Below are positions 1 through 9,481 of a stretch of 64,000 bases of DNA, piece after piece; the first letter of the stretch is position 1; every line of letters starts with the position of its first letter. The stretch is from the NCBI GenBank assembly GCA_964495805.1, contig CAZBWV010000051.1, positions 1 to 64,000 of the forward strand, given 5' to 3'. The notes under the pieces were generated by a model, which was not told the DNA's origin, did not search any database, and worked only from the letters and a program-made list of their open reading frames with translations. The translations under genes were made by a program, and so were the position numbers. This stretch comes from JALXCH01 sp964495805 (GTDB lineage: Bacteria > Calditrichota > Calditrichia > RBG-13-44-9).

Positions 1-448
1 ACAACAGACTCGATGAAATTACGGCTGCCGAATGATAAAGAGCGGGATCATACTCATCCGGTAAAATAAAATATTTAGCCTTTACAATCTCTTCAACAAA
101 CATCTTCGCCAGTTGTTCACCTCTATGTATTCCCCAATAAACGGTTGATAAATCGTTCATATTGATTTTTCCTATCATTGCAAACGGATGAATCTTTTCA
201 ATATTTTTCATTTTAGGTAATGTCCCTGAAGTATGCAAAACACCTATACGACTATTCGCTATAAATTTTTCTTTGTACTTCAATATTGCATTATCGGGCA
301 AAGTCAATATCCAGATATCAATATCACGATCATCTTTATAATTATCTATATCCTCTTTATGAGTCAAAACAAATACATTATTTAAGTGTTTATATAGGGC
401 AAGCCCTACCCTACCAATCCCTGCAATTCCTATTTTATATTGTGCCAT
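1..448 (-). CDS. Rossmann-fold protein, DUF2520-like (partial, C-terminus off window)
   Basis: Reading leftward from an ATG at 448 gives an open frame of about 149 residues that runs off the window. It begins MAQYKIGIAGIGRVGLALY, with the GxGxxG dinucleotide-binding loop at the extreme N-terminus. After a short beta-alpha unit come a DIWILTLPD stretch, an HTSGTL segment and a KIHPFAMI segment, the order found in the Rossmann-like/DUF2520 family related to F420-dependent NADP reductases and ProC-like oxidoreductases. The substrate of that family is not established. The gene lies 12 bases downstream of tRNA-Asp on the same strand and has no clear Shine-Dalgarno sequence, so it may be translated from the tRNA read-through transcript. 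It is more AT-rich than the rest of the window. Confidence 0.7.
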   Translation of the reverse strand, partial: MAQYKIGIAGIGRVGLALYKHLNNVFVLTHKEDIDNYKDDRDIDIWILTLPDNAILKYKEKFIANSRIGVLHTSGTLPKMKNIEKIHPFAMIGKINMNDLSTVYWGIHRGEQLAKMFVEEIVKAKYFILPDEYDPALYHSAAVISSSLL

Positions 449-460
449 ATTTGGGGAAAA

Positions 461-537
461 TGGCGGGGCCGACGAGACTCGAACTCGCGACCTCCGGCGT
501 GACAGGCCGGCGTTCTGACCAACTGAACTACGACCCC
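461..537 (-). tRNA. tRNA-Asp (anticodon GTC)
   Basis: The reverse strand from 537 to 461 folds as a complete cloverleaf. The acceptor stem GGGGTCG pairs with CGGCCCC (one T-G wobble). The D-arm contains GTTCAGTTGGTC, the anticodon stem CCGGC/GCCGG encloses CTGTCAC with anticodon GTC, and the T-arm holds GTTCGAGTC. Discriminator G and an encoded CCA end the gene at 461. It is 77 nt including CCA and has no intron. Confidence 0.97.
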
Positions 538-553
538 TTAAAAAAGCGCGACA

Positions 554-582
554 AATTTAGATTAATTCAGGGATAAAATCAA
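554..582 (-). promoter_or_regulatory. Promoter of tRNA-Asp
   Basis: On the minus strand, TTGATT (582-577), a 17-base spacer and TAAATT (559-554) are followed directly by TGTCGCGC, a GC-rich discriminator, and the tRNA begins 16 bases after the -10 box. The -35 box lies inside the last codons of the upstream kinase gene. The tRNA-Phe gene at 31283 has the same -35, spacer length, -10 and a near-identical discriminator, which supports the call. Confidence 0.75.
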
Positions 583-3500
583 GCGCTTTTTCACATTGTT
601 AAAATGCCAGTTTAAGCGAACAGCATATAATCGTCCGTCTGCATTGAGTATGTAAGCCTTCCCTTTGCCCACTCGAAAATCGAAGCCGGACCAGATTAAT
701 GGAAGCTGGTGAATCATTCTGGAATCGTGAAACAGAACAATCCGATCCGGTTCCAGCAGGTAAAGTGTGTCGCTCCGAAAAAACGCTTTTTCAATCTGTG
801 TTGTTCCGTTTAGAGGGAAGGAGGTGAATTCTCCGTTTTGAAAGAAATGTGCATTATTGGCCAGATCAATAAATCCATCAGGTAAAAAGGTGCTTTGTGC
901 TTTGGCAATACACCGGAAATTACCACTGATACGATTCCATAAATAGACATTTCCGTTGGTTAACATAAAAATTAATTTTTGTGGGGAGTACCATAAGATT
1001 TTTTTCACCGGAAACATGAGCGATTGCGGAACTGTTTCGGTGTGAAATGTTCCCTTCTGGATATCGAATTCATGTAAAGAATCGCCTGAGAAAAAAACAA
1101 TGGTTCCATCATGAATATGAAGTTGCGATAGATAATGAGTTGTTGTGTAAAGGGAACGAATGGTTTTACGATCGGGATTTAGAAGTAAAATTTCTGCGGG
1201 ATTTTGCGGATTTAACTGAAAAAAGACCACCATCTGACCGGATTGATAAGGGTAAAATTTCGGGAAAAGTCGATGGGCTCTGGTACCGGGAATGGAATCG
1301 ACCACGATGTGTCGGTTAAGATCCATCAAGTAATACGAGCGTGTTTCCTGAAAGCCCGGGGCTTCGCAAAATAGAAATCGGTTATCGGGTAAAACGGTAC
1401 CAAAAAATTTGTAGCGGTACGAAAAGCGCCAGGCAATTTCTCCGGTTTCTGTATGGAGGCTCCAGAGTTCCCCGGGTTGTGCCGATTTGATGTTGGCAAA
1501 AAGAATGTGATTGTTGTAAATCTGAAATAGGCGTTTTCCCTGACCGGCAGGAACCGATCTTTCCCATTCATATAGTTTACTTTGTTTTAATGTCTGGATC
1601 AGTTGTCTTTTTCGTTTATCGTTCTCCTCCAGCAAATTATACACTCGCGGCAGGGTGATGGTAAATTGAGCTTCATCATCAAGAGCGAGGGAGAGATTAA
1701 ATTGAATAAGATGGGAAGGTAAGTGACTGGGATTTAATTCCTGAAGCACTTTTTGGGATTCCAAATGGGCCAGTTGATAATTGCCAGCCAGATACGCATT
1801 TCGGGCAATCTGGTAGTAAATATCGGTTAGCCTGGCCACATCCTTCTCCGGCACCATCTCCAGATTCAAACTTTTCAGTTTATTTTGCGAGAAATAAAAT
1901 AAACGGTTAGTAAGAATCACAAAATGACCCCGTGATTCCAGATGGATGAACCCCTGGGGGCGCCGCTTGGCATAGTTGTAGAAAACCAGGCGCCCTTCGC
2001 TCCGCTCAAAAAATAAAATAAGATGGCGGTCGGGGAATATCTTAATCGGTTGAAAATTGCCCTGTAGTTTGCTGAAAGTTTCCCCCACCCGAAAATCCTG
2101 GACAAGTAGCATCCCGTTGGTCTGGATAAAAAGTAGATGTTGAAGGGATAGCGCATACCGTATTCTTTTAATTCCGGAATGAACTCGAAAAATTTGTCCG
2201 TTCGTTTTATTAAAAATTAAAAATGTTTGGTTGGTTTTGTCATAAAACACATTACTGAAGTGCGAAACCAGGGAAAAAGACACACGATTCAAAATAGCAG
2301 ACCCGGATAGAGGAATTTTACCCAGATGGGTGAGACGGTGGCCTTTTTCGATTTTGTACATGTGTAAAAAAGTGTCATTTTGGATCGCGTAAAATTCATT
2401 ATCCCGCCAGGAGATTAGAAATGGTCGTCGGGTAATAAATTGAAAATCCGTCGCTGGGGAAACCAGCGGAATCCTCCGAATTACCTTTTTACGAACGAAA
2501 TTATAGACCACAAGCTGGTGCTGATTAACGGAGTGGTAAAGCAGTAAATCCCCTATAACGGTTTTGTACCCATGCAGTCCCTTCTCGTTTTGACCGAGCC
2601 CGGTATGTCGTTCGATGATATTTTTCTTTATATGAACCGTGTAGATTTGTGTATCTTCCACGCAAAGGTAATAACCCGATCTGGAAGAAGGGAATAATCG
2701 GCAAACATTGGTAAACGGAATGGATTGGGTAGTAAGGGACAACTCTTTCTCCAGGTCAATCTGTAGAATTCTCTGGTGAAATTTATCCAGATAGAAAAAC
2801 GAATGGGGCGGGAGGGGCTGGGGTAAACCCGGCAATTTTTTAAGAGAAACCAATCGTGATGTTTGCGGATCGAACAATCCCATGAACGCAGTTCGTGCCT
2901 TTTGGGTGACTCGCTGAATAGCACTGAAAATATATGTGTTCCTGTATTGATAAACGGAAGACGGAGTAAATCCTTTCAGTTCCCGGGGAAGTTGAATGGG
3001 GAAAATTTCTTTTTTTCTGGCCGAAATAAGGTAAATGGTGTTTTCGGGTTCCAGGAAAAACCAGAGCTCATCCGAATTTGGAAGATTGGTTTCTAAGTTC
3101 ATAACCGCTCGCAGTCGAACATTCTGGTTGGTGAGAGAAGGGAACTCAACCTCCCAGTCCACCAGTTTCTTTTTTCTGGCTTCCGGCAATGCCTGGTTGA
3201 GCTCGTAAATGGCCTGTTGGTAGTTTTTCATCTCGGAATAAATCAATCCTTTGTAATAATGAGCGGCGGAAAGGAATGGGTCGATTTGTAAGGCCTGATC
3301 GAGTTGAGTTAAAGCCAGTTGATATTTTTTTTCTTTGAAATAGAAATTGCCATAAGCCAGATGTTTGTAAACCCTCAGCAATTCTTTTAAATTCTGAGTG
3401 TCGTAATTCAGAATGATTCGTTTCCCTAATAGAATATAAATTACCTCTTCAATGATTTTGCTGGAAATCCAGGACAGATCATTGAATTGCCGGAAAGGAT

Positions 3501-4713
3501 ACCGGGATTGGGCCAGCACATTTCGATCCGGATCTTCTAATTTAAACGAAACCAGATGATCAGGCTCTTTACCCTGAATGGTAAGGGAGAGGTGATAGTA
3601 CTGACCGGGAACAGAGCGGGTGGTTGCCCCGGGTGGTTCCTGACGGATTTCCAGATTGTGAATTTTTAGAAGTTGAACTTTGAGCAATTCCAGAAGTCCG
3701 TACATGCGTATCTGGACGTCGGTGGTGGATTTTTCCGGGAGGGTGGTGTGAATGAACAGTTCCACCGGTTCCTCCAGATCCACAGAAGCCAGAGAAGAAA
3801 CATTGAGCGGTGTGTTTTGCATTTTATAATAAATGAAAAGCGTGCTTAAAATAATGAGTACCAGAACAGAGATAATAAGTGCCACCGAGACGCGGCTGAA
3901 ATGAATTGTTTCGCGTGTCTCCGGCGGTTGAATGCGGGTTAGGTTTTCCAGCAGGATGTTGGCTGTATTATATCTCTTCTGGGCTTCTTTTTCCAGACAA
4001 CGAAGAATTATGGCGTCCAGTTCGGTGGGGATTTTTTTATTAAATTGAGAGGGGGGTGGCGGCATTTCGTGCATCATTGCGTAGATTGTGGCTGCCGGAT
4101 TTTCTTTGAGAAATAGCTCCTTGCCAGTGAATAGCCGGTACAGGATGATTCCCAGAGCATAGATGTCTGTTTGTTCTGTAGCGGGGGAGCCCATGATTTG
4201 CTCCGGTGCGATGTATGGGAAGGTCCCGGCAATTCCGGTATGACCGGAACTTCCTGTGGCAAGATTGGCCAGTCCGAAATCCAGAAGTTTAACCGTTCCT
4301 TCCGGGGTGAGCATGATGTTACTGGGTTTTAAATCTCCGTGTACCAGTCCTTTGCGATGGGCTGCCGCCAGAACCCGGGTTAAGTCCTGAGCTAATCGGA
4401 GTGCAAAAGGAAAATCGATTCGGTGAGTCTTCAAAAACGCATCCAGTGATTCTCCCTCCACATACTCCATTACAATAAACATCCCCTCCGGGCTATCCAC
4501 TACGTCGTAAATGGTGACCACCCCGGGATGTCGAATTTTACTGGCCAGTTGAGCTTCGCGAAGTATCTTCTGTCGGTCGATGCCCTCCGTTTTTAAAAAT
4601 TTAAGTGCAACCAGCCGATCCAGTCGCGTATCGCGAGCCAGATAAACAATGCCCTTCCCACCCCGTCCTAATTCCCGAATGATTTCAAAATGCCCTATCT
4701 GCCTGTTTTCCAT
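562..4713 (-). CDS. Membrane Ser/Thr protein kinase with TPR and large propeller-like C-terminal region
   Basis: An N-terminal Hanks-type (PknB-like) kinase domain of about 260 residues has a GRGGKG loop, an ALKFLK lysine, HGDLKPSN catalytic loop (HGD in place of HRD), DFGLA and APEQ. A single hydrophobic segment (VALIISVLVLIILSTLFIYY, near residues 278-297) follows. The remaining roughly 1080 residues would lie on the other side of the membrane: a TPR-like pair (YKHLAYGNFYFKEKKYQLAL and onward) and then long beta-rich sequence with repeated short strands suggestive of beta-propellers. I prefer the ATG at 4713, 12 bases after GGGGAAG; an ATG at 4734 and a GTG at 4758 overlapping memo by 17 bases are alternatives. 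It is the last gene of the DUF362-AmrS-Memo run. Targets are unknown. Confidence 0.85.
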   Translation of the reverse strand: MENRQIGHFEIIRELGRGGKGIVYLARDTRLDRLVALKFLKTEGIDRQKILREAQLASKIRHPGVVTIYDVVDSPEGMFIVMEYVEGESLDAFLKTHRIDFPFALRLAQDLTRVLAAAHRKGLVHGDLKPSNIMLTPEGTVKLLDFGLANLATGSSGHTGIAGTFPYIAPEQIMGSPATEQTDIYALGIILYRLFTGKELFLKENPAATIYAMMHEMPPPPSQFNKKIPTELDAIILRCLEKEAQKRYNTANILLENLTRIQPPETRETIHFSRVSVALIISVLVLIILSTLFIYYKMQNTPLNVSSLASVDLEEPVELFIHTTLPEKSTTDVQIRMYGLLELLKVQLLKIHNLEIRQEPPGATTRSVPGQYYHLSLTIQGKEPDHLVSFKLEDPDRNVLAQSRYPFRQFNDLSWISSKIIEEVIYILLGKRIILNYDTQNLKELLRVYKHLAYGNFYFKEKKYQLALTQLDQALQIDPFLSAAHYYKGLIYSEMKNYQQAIYELNQALPEARKKKLVDWEVEFPSLTNQNVRLRAVMNLETNLPNSDELWFFLEPENTIYLISARKKEIFPIQLPRELKGFTPSSVYQYRNTYIFSAIQRVTQKARTAFMGLFDPQTSRLVSLKKLPGLPQPLPPHSFFYLDKFHQRILQIDLEKELSLTTQSIPFTNVCRLFPSSRSGYYLCVEDTQIYTVHIKKNIIERHTGLGQNEKGLHGYKTVIGDLLLYHSVNQHQLVVYNFVRKKVIRRIPLVSPATDFQFITRRPFLISWRDNEFYAIQNDTFLHMYKIEKGHRLTHLGKIPLSGSAILNRVSFSLVSHFSNVFYDKTNQTFLIFNKTNGQIFRVHSGIKRIRYALSLQHLLFIQTNGMLLVQDFRVGETFSKLQGNFQPIKIFPDRHLILFFERSEGRLVFYNYAKRRPQGFIHLESRGHFVILTNRLFYFSQNKLKSLNLEMVPEKDVARLTDIYYQIARNAYLAGNYQLAHLESQKVLQELNPSHLPSHLIQFNLSLALDDEAQFTITLPRVYNLLEENDKRKRQLIQTLKQSKLYEWERSVPAGQGKRLFQIYNNHILFANIKSAQPGELWSLHTETGEIAWRFSYRYKFFGTVLPDNRFLFCEAPGFQETRSYYLMDLNRHIVVDSIPGTRAHRLFPKFYPYQSGQMVVFFQLNPQNPAEILLLNPDRKTIRSLYTTTHYLSQLHIHDGTIVFFSGDSLHEFDIQKGTFHTETVPQSLMFPVKKILWYSPQKLIFMLTNGNVYLWNRISGNFRCIAKAQSTFLPDGFIDLANNAHFFQNGEFTSFPLNGTTQIEKAFFRSDTLYLLEPDRIVLFHDSRMIHQLPLIWSGFDFRVGKGKAYILNADGRLYAVRLNWHFNNVKKRLILSLN

Positions 4714-4741
4714 AGAAATTGAACGCTTCCCCATTCCCTGA

Positions 4742-5653
4742 TTAGCGATACACGACACCGCTCATGTATCCCACAACCTGTGCCTTCTCACCCACCGGAA
4801 CATCACCGGATGTTGCATATTTCAACACTTTGCTCTTATTGTAACCTAACAGTTCGCATGCATACATCATGGTGGCAATAGGACCATATCCACATGCTTC
4901 AATTTCGTGCCGTTCACACCCCTCCACAATACCCTGGTAATCGAAAGAATTGAACAATTCTTGAATTTTCTCATCCAGTGTGTAGGCGGTGGTATAGGGA
5001 TGATAATGGGATAAATCCGAGGAGGCCACGATAAGAGCTTTCTTGCCTTTGAGCACATTGGCCAGGGAGAGAGCCAGTGTTTTTACATTATCCCAGGACT
5101 GGTCGGCGATGACAATGGGGAGCAATTTGAAATCCTTGAGCACCGTCTGTAAAAAAGGTAATTGTACCTCCAGGGAATGTTCTCCGCGACCGGTAAAGGA
5201 GATGCTATGTCCGCTCATGGAAAGATGAATATGGGGCGACTGTTCGGCTAATTGTTCCGCCAATGTGTGGTCCACGGGAATTTTCCCCAGCGGAGTTTCG
5301 TAGTAAGCGCCGGGAAACACCGAGGCTCCTCGGAAATATTCGAAATGGGAAGGAGCAATCACCACCACCACATCATAGGAATTCCCTTCGATTTGTCGGT
5401 AGGACCAGGCTGCCACCGGACCTGAGTAAATGTATCCGGCATGGGGCGAAACCAGTCCTCCAATATCCCCCTGAATTACTTTCTCCGTGTGGCTGAGAAA
5501 TTCCCGGATCATTGCCTGCAACGTCTCCGGTTCTGCCGGGTAAAACATTCCGGCAACTGCTGGTTCCCGCACCGCATCGGATTTTTGCGAATATAATATG
5601 GAAAATAGCAGGAACATCATGATCAAAACCTCCTTCATTTTAAGCCGTTTCAC
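4742..5653 (-). CDS. amrB: AmmeMemoRadiSam system protein B (Memo family), with signal peptide
   Basis: A 303-residue Memo-family protein. The N-terminal REPAVAGMFYPAEPETL, the SPHAGYIYSGP segment and SSDLSHYHPY carry the conserved His/Asp residues of the metal site that Memo shares with extradiol dioxygenase-like folds. The reaction of bacterial Memo is not settled. The first 25 residues (MKRLKMKEVLIMMFLLFSILYSQ) form a hydrophobic leader that ordinary cytosolic Memo lacks, so this copy is probably exported. The GTG start at 5653 has GGAGGAG ten bases upstream; the internal ATG at 5638 is worse spaced. It follows the radical SAM gene by 80 bases. The AMMECR1-domain partner usual in this system is not in the window. 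Confidence 0.88.
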   Translation of the reverse strand: MKRLKMKEVLIMMFLLFSILYSQKSDAVREPAVAGMFYPAEPETLQAMIREFLSHTEKVIQGDIGGLVSPHAGYIYSGPVAAWSYRQIEGNSYDVVVVIAPSHFEYFRGASVFPGAYYETPLGKIPVDHTLAEQLAEQSPHIHLSMSGHSISFTGRGEHSLEVQLPFLQTVLKDFKLLPIVIADQSWDNVKTLALSLANVLKGKKALIVASSDLSHYHPYTTAYTLDEKIQELFNSFDYQGIVEGCERHEIEACGYGPIATMMYACELLGYNKSKVLKYATSGDVPVGEKAQVVGYMSGVVYR

Positions 5654-5733
5654 GATTTCAGTACTCCTCCTATCTCTACGTTCTCCGATTTTTTATCCAT
5701 AAACCGGTGTCCGGAGTCCCCCAATCGGAATAT

Positions 5734-6879
5734 TTATTTCCAGATACCGGGTATTTCTTGCCCGCAGTAAGGGCATTTTCCATGTTCAATCCGATTTTCT
5801 TCCACAAAAAAGCCCACCCGGTGAATGAGCCGTTTGCCACATTTCGGGCAGTAGGTGTTTTCTCCCTCGTGCCCGGGGATGTTGCCGATGTACACGTAGT
5901 GAAGTCCTTCTGCCCGGGCAATTTCCCGTGCGCGCTCCAGCGTCTTCTGTGGCGTGGGTGGTAAATTCTGGAGCTTGTATTGGGGATAAAATCGCGAAAA
6001 ATGCACCGGTACATCCGGTCCCAGATTGGTGCGAATCCATTTCGCCAGCTCGGTAAACTCTTTGTCGCTGTCGTTCAGGGTAGGCACTACCAGATAGACA
6101 ATTTCCGTCCACATGTTTAATTTTCGCAAAAGTACCAGGGTATCCAGAACCGGCTTGAGCTCGCCATCCACCACTTCCCGGTAATACTTTTCGCTAAATG
6201 CTTTCAAATCAATTTTAACAGCAGAAAGTACTTCCGCCAGATCCCGCATGGGCTGTTCCTGAATGTACCCGTTGGTAATCATCACACTTTTAATTTTCCA
6301 GCGATTTCCCTCCTGAGCGGTATCGTACACATATTCGGAGAAAATCACCGGTTCGGTGTAGGTGTAAGCAATGGAACGGGCTCCTGATTTTCGGGTCATG
6401 CGCACAACCTTCTCCGGTGGCATGTCCAGATTGGTGGCCTGCTCGGGGCGTATCTGCGAAATTTGCCAGTTCTGGCAGAATTTGCAATCCACATTGCAGC
6501 CCACTGTGGCAATGGAAAAGGCCGTGGTTCCCGGCAAAAAGTGGAATAGCGGCTTCTTCTCGATGGGATCCACGTGGTACGTACAGGGACGGGAGTGCAC
6601 CAGTGTGTAATAAGTTCCGCCCCAGTTCTCCCGCACACCGCAGTATCCCCGTTCCCGGTCATCCACGGTACATTCCTTGGGACACAGCTTACAGCGAACT
6701 TTTTTATGGGGCAGTTTCTCGTACCAGCGGGCCTCGTGGGTGTGGGGAACTTCCCCTGCCCGGGCATCAGGAAGCGAAATGCCCGGCACCAGCCTACCCA
6801 TCAGCAGGCCGCTACCGGCCGCACTGCATAAAGTTAGAAAATCGCGCCGTTTAACTGGCTGTCCCGGAAGTGTTTTCAT
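5734..6879 (-). CDS. amrS: AmmeMemoRadiSam radical SAM enzyme with Tat-type signal
   Basis: A 381-residue radical SAM protein of the AmrS/PflX-like group. The cluster motif CNVDCKFC lies near residues 128-135. N-terminal cysteines in KLCPKEC and RGYC, and a C-terminal zinc-ribbon-like CPKCG...CPYCG pair, frame the core. Before the core is KRRDFLTLCSAAGSGLLMG, a twin-arginine-like signal, so the folded Fe-S enzyme may be exported. Family members act as glycyl-radical activases or in poorly known AmmeMemoRadiSam chemistry; the substrate here is unknown. I chose the ATG at 6879 because it overlaps the TGA of the DUF362 gene (ATGA), a typical coupling; an ATG at 6897 is also in frame. Confidence 0.88.
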   Translation of the reverse strand: MKTLPGQPVKRRDFLTLCSAAGSGLLMGRLVPGISLPDARAGEVPHTHEARWYEKLPHKKVRCKLCPKECTVDDRERGYCGVRENWGGTYYTLVHSRPCTYHVDPIEKKPLFHFLPGTTAFSIATVGCNVDCKFCQNWQISQIRPEQATNLDMPPEKVVRMTRKSGARSIAYTYTEPVIFSEYVYDTAQEGNRWKIKSVMITNGYIQEQPMRDLAEVLSAVKIDLKAFSEKYYREVVDGELKPVLDTLVLLRKLNMWTEIVYLVVPTLNDSDKEFTELAKWIRTNLGPDVPVHFSRFYPQYKLQNLPPTPQKTLERAREIARAEGLHYVYIGNIPGHEGENTYCPKCGKRLIHRVGFFVEENRIEHGKCPYCGQEIPGIWK

Positions 6880-7856
6880 AACGCTAATGTTTGCCAATCA
6901 ATTTTGTTTAAATCGCTCTCACCCAGTCCTTTCTCTCCGGCGGTCAGAATGTACACCGGTTCCCGCCCTGCCTTTTTTAACGAAGGAAACTGTTTCTCAC
7001 GCCGTTTCCGCTCAATAATCTCCCAACCTACACGGTCCAGCGCTACCCCATCCACTGCCAGCAACAAACTGTTCATGGGCCAGCTCCATTGCGGTTTAAA
7101 CGGAGGTCCGCCTTCGTACTGAGCAACAAGTGCATCGCATACAATTAAACGCACTTTGCTGCGAATGATTTCCATCTGGTACAGATCTGCCACGTATGGA
7201 TTACCGGCATTTAAATGGTATTTATTGGGATTATGAATGGCTCCAAAAAAATTTTTCATGGAGAGGGTGACCCCCACTATGCCGTGATCTTTGAGCACAG
7301 GAATGTTGATGATGGCGGTGGTGAGGTGCGTTACGGTGCGGGTGATTAAACTTCCCACGCTGCCGTTTAAATAGAGCCGGTCGTCATAACCAGCCACGTC
7401 GTTTCCAAAACAAAGCGGTTTACTACGATCTTTCCAGTTGATTTGAAAGCCGGCATTCTCCAGATCGGCGTTAAGCCGGTCCCAGATAATAATGTTGCCT
7501 GGCGAAACACCCGCCCTCTGCAACTGTTCAATGATCACGTCCACCAGTTCCCGGTGCGAGGAGCCATGTTTTCCGGACAGACAATTTACTTTAATACCTA
7601 CCACATCGCGGGATGAGAAAAGTTGTTTCCAGACCTGGTCCGGATGTTCGGTACTGTACAGGTTCGCCAGGCCCCGATTGAGCATTTCAGTCAGGACATC
7701 CTGCCGGAAGTGACGACCTTTTTGCACATTTGAGTGGGAAATTTGGACTACCCGGGAACGGGGTACAGAGGGATGAGCGGAGAAAGGCATGGAAGACAAG
7801 AAAGAAAAGCCGGCGCCAATAAGAAAACTTTTTTTGATGAATTCACGCCGATCCAT
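6876..7856 (-). CDS. DUF362 family protein with Tat-type signal
   Basis: A 326-residue protein beginning MDRREFIKKSFLIGAGFSF, a twin-arginine-type leader. The body has DUF362 hallmarks: VVGIKVNCLSG, a central SLITRTVTHLTTAIINIPVLKDH stretch and NFFGAIHNPNKYH, then LLLAVDGVALDRVGWEIIE near the end. DUF362 proteins are often fused or linked to ferredoxin domains and are of unknown function; no CxxCxxC ferredoxin motif is present here. It is the first gene of the operon with AmrS and Memo, overlapping AmrS by 4 bases, and is divergent from the PPIase gene. Confidence 0.85.
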   Translation of the reverse strand: MDRREFIKKSFLIGAGFSFLSSMPFSAHPSVPRSRVVQISHSNVQKGRHFRQDVLTEMLNRGLANLYSTEHPDQVWKQLFSSRDVVGIKVNCLSGKHGSSHRELVDVIIEQLQRAGVSPGNIIIWDRLNADLENAGFQINWKDRSKPLCFGNDVAGYDDRLYLNGSVGSLITRTVTHLTTAIINIPVLKDHGIVGVTLSMKNFFGAIHNPNKYHLNAGNPYVADLYQMEIIRSKVRLIVCDALVAQYEGGPPFKPQWSWPMNSLLLAVDGVALDRVGWEIIERKRREKQFPSLKKAGREPVYILTAGEKGLGESDLNKIDWQTLAL

Positions 7857-7993
7857 GCTTCGTTCTCCTGATTATTTGTGAATATAGAAAAAAAACCCAA
7901 AAAATTCAATGAATAGAAAAGTATGTTCATGAAATTACCCATTTTTAAAACAGTGGATTATTTCCCGAAAAATTTTTTATATTTATTTTAAGC

Positions 7994-9481
7994 ATGGTCA
8001 GAAGAACAGGACAGATGACGTTCGATATTTTCCGCGCGAAACGATGGTGGTTGGGCTGGGGATTTTTACTGGTATTGCTTACCTGCTCCAGACAGCCAGA
8101 AAGCCAGGAACCGGTCATTGCCCACGTGGGTCAGGAAATCATCACTCTTTCCCAGTTTCGTCGCTTCTATGAGTTAGACCCCAATTTTGCTGTGGATTCA
8201 ACCGGATTTCAAGCGTTGCGGGATGAGTTGTGGAATTATATCGATTCTTATTTAACCTACCTGCGCGCGCAACGAGACGGTTTGTTGCAGGATTCTCTGT
8301 TTGTGCGGGCACTTCGCTGGGAACAGCGCCAGGCTATTTTGCGGCAGTTGTACCGGGAAGTGGTAAGTAAGCAAATTCAGATTTCCGAGGATGATTTGCG
8401 TCGGGAATACTTTGCCGCCAATGTGGCAGTGCATGTGAAACATTTGTTTACCCCGGATTCGCTGCAGGCGGGGGAGTGGTATCGGGCGCTGTTACAGGGT
8501 GCCAGCTGGGATTCGCTTGCCCGGCTTGCTTTTCGGGATACCATACTGGCGCGCAACGGCGGTGACCTGGGCTGGCATAAAATCTGGGATCTGGACGAAG
8601 CAATTGGGAATGCCGCCTTAACTCTTTCGCTGTCTCAGATTTCGTCACCCGTTCGTTCCCGATGGGGATTTCACATCATTCAACTACTCAATCGCCGGGA
8701 TCAGATGGTGCTCCGCGAAAGCGAATTTAATCGGCAGAAACCGTTACTGGAAAAGCGCATCCGGCAACGCCGAAGTCAGGAAATCGCACACCGGTACATT
8801 GCACACTACCTGGGAACTCTGAATCCCCAGCCGGTACCGGAAACCTTTGCTCTGATGTGGGAAACGATGACCAGGCAGGTGGAATCCTCGGGTACACTGA
8901 AAGCACCACTGTTGTTCACCAACGAACTGATTGATCTGCTCCACGCACGTCTGGCAAATCATTTAAACGATCCGTTGATTCGCTATCGCGGTGGTACCAT
9001 TTCGTTGGGTGAATTCTTAAATGCCCAGAAAAAAATTCCGGTGAGCAATCGACCGCGGTTTCGCACACCTCGCCAGCTTTCCAATAAAATGGGGAAATGG
9101 GTTCGGGATGAATTTTTGCTCAAAGAGGCCTATCGTAAAGGGATTGAAAATCATCCCCGGGTGAAGCGGGAAGTACGCGAATTTGCGCTGGAACAAACCT
9201 ACCTGTACTATTTAAAGCAGAAATATCAGGAGGTTGAGGTGCCGGATTCGGTGCGAGCGTTTTTTCAACATTCTTCCGCGAAACGGAACGCGCCGGTTGG
9301 GTTGAGGCGATTTCACACGGTGAATGAATGGCGCTGGGAGCAGGCGCGGCGGCGGTTGCATCGGGAATTGCAGCAACAAGCCCCTCCGGTGCAGATTGAC
9401 CGGGAACTGCTCCGACGGGAAAGCAAACAAATGGACTGGCAGCGGCGAATTCGCATGTTTGTTATTCGCCAGCCGGAATAA
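7994..9481 (+). CDS. Parvulin-type peptidylprolyl isomerase, envelope chaperone (SurA/PrsA-like)
   Basis: A 495-residue protein. A hydrophobic leader (WWLGWGFLLVLLTCS) ends in a possible but imperfect lipobox (LLTC). After an N-terminal chaperone-like helical region that starts PVIAHVGQEIITLSQF, a rotamase domain of about 95 residues contains VKHLFTPD, RNGGDLGW and RSRWGFHIIQLL, the conserved strands of PpiC/parvulin domains. A second helical region rich in Arg and Gln completes the protein. Such proteins fold outer-membrane and secreted proteins, which fits the many beta-barrels and surface proteins here. The ATG at 8015, preceded by AGGAC, is a plausible alternative start with a shorter cytoplasmic tail. 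Confidence 0.85.
   Translation: MVRRTGQMTFDIFRAKRWWLGWGFLLVLLTCSRQPESQEPVIAHVGQEIITLSQFRRFYELDPNFAVDSTGFQALRDELWNYIDSYLTYLRAQRDGLLQDSLFVRALRWEQRQAILRQLYREVVSKQIQISEDDLRREYFAANVAVHVKHLFTPDSLQAGEWYRALLQGASWDSLARLAFRDTILARNGGDLGWHKIWDLDEAIGNAALTLSLSQISSPVRSRWGFHIIQLLNRRDQMVLRESEFNRQKPLLEKRIRQRRSQEIAHRYIAHYLGTLNPQPVPETFALMWETMTRQVESSGTLKAPLLFTNELIDLLHARLANHLNDPLIRYRGGTISLGEFLNAQKKIPVSNRPRFRTPRQLSNKMGKWVRDEFLLKEAYRKGIENHPRVKREVREFALEQTYLYYLKQKYQEVEVPDSVRAFFQHSSAKRNAPVGLRRFHTVNEWRWEQARRRLHRELQQQAPPVQIDRELLRRESKQMDWQRRIRMFVIRQPE

Noticed and set aside
286..576. Plus-strand open frame of 96 codons
   Set aside because: It is antisense to the partial Rossmann gene and reads straight through the tRNA-Asp gene; the tail is a translation of the tRNA complement.
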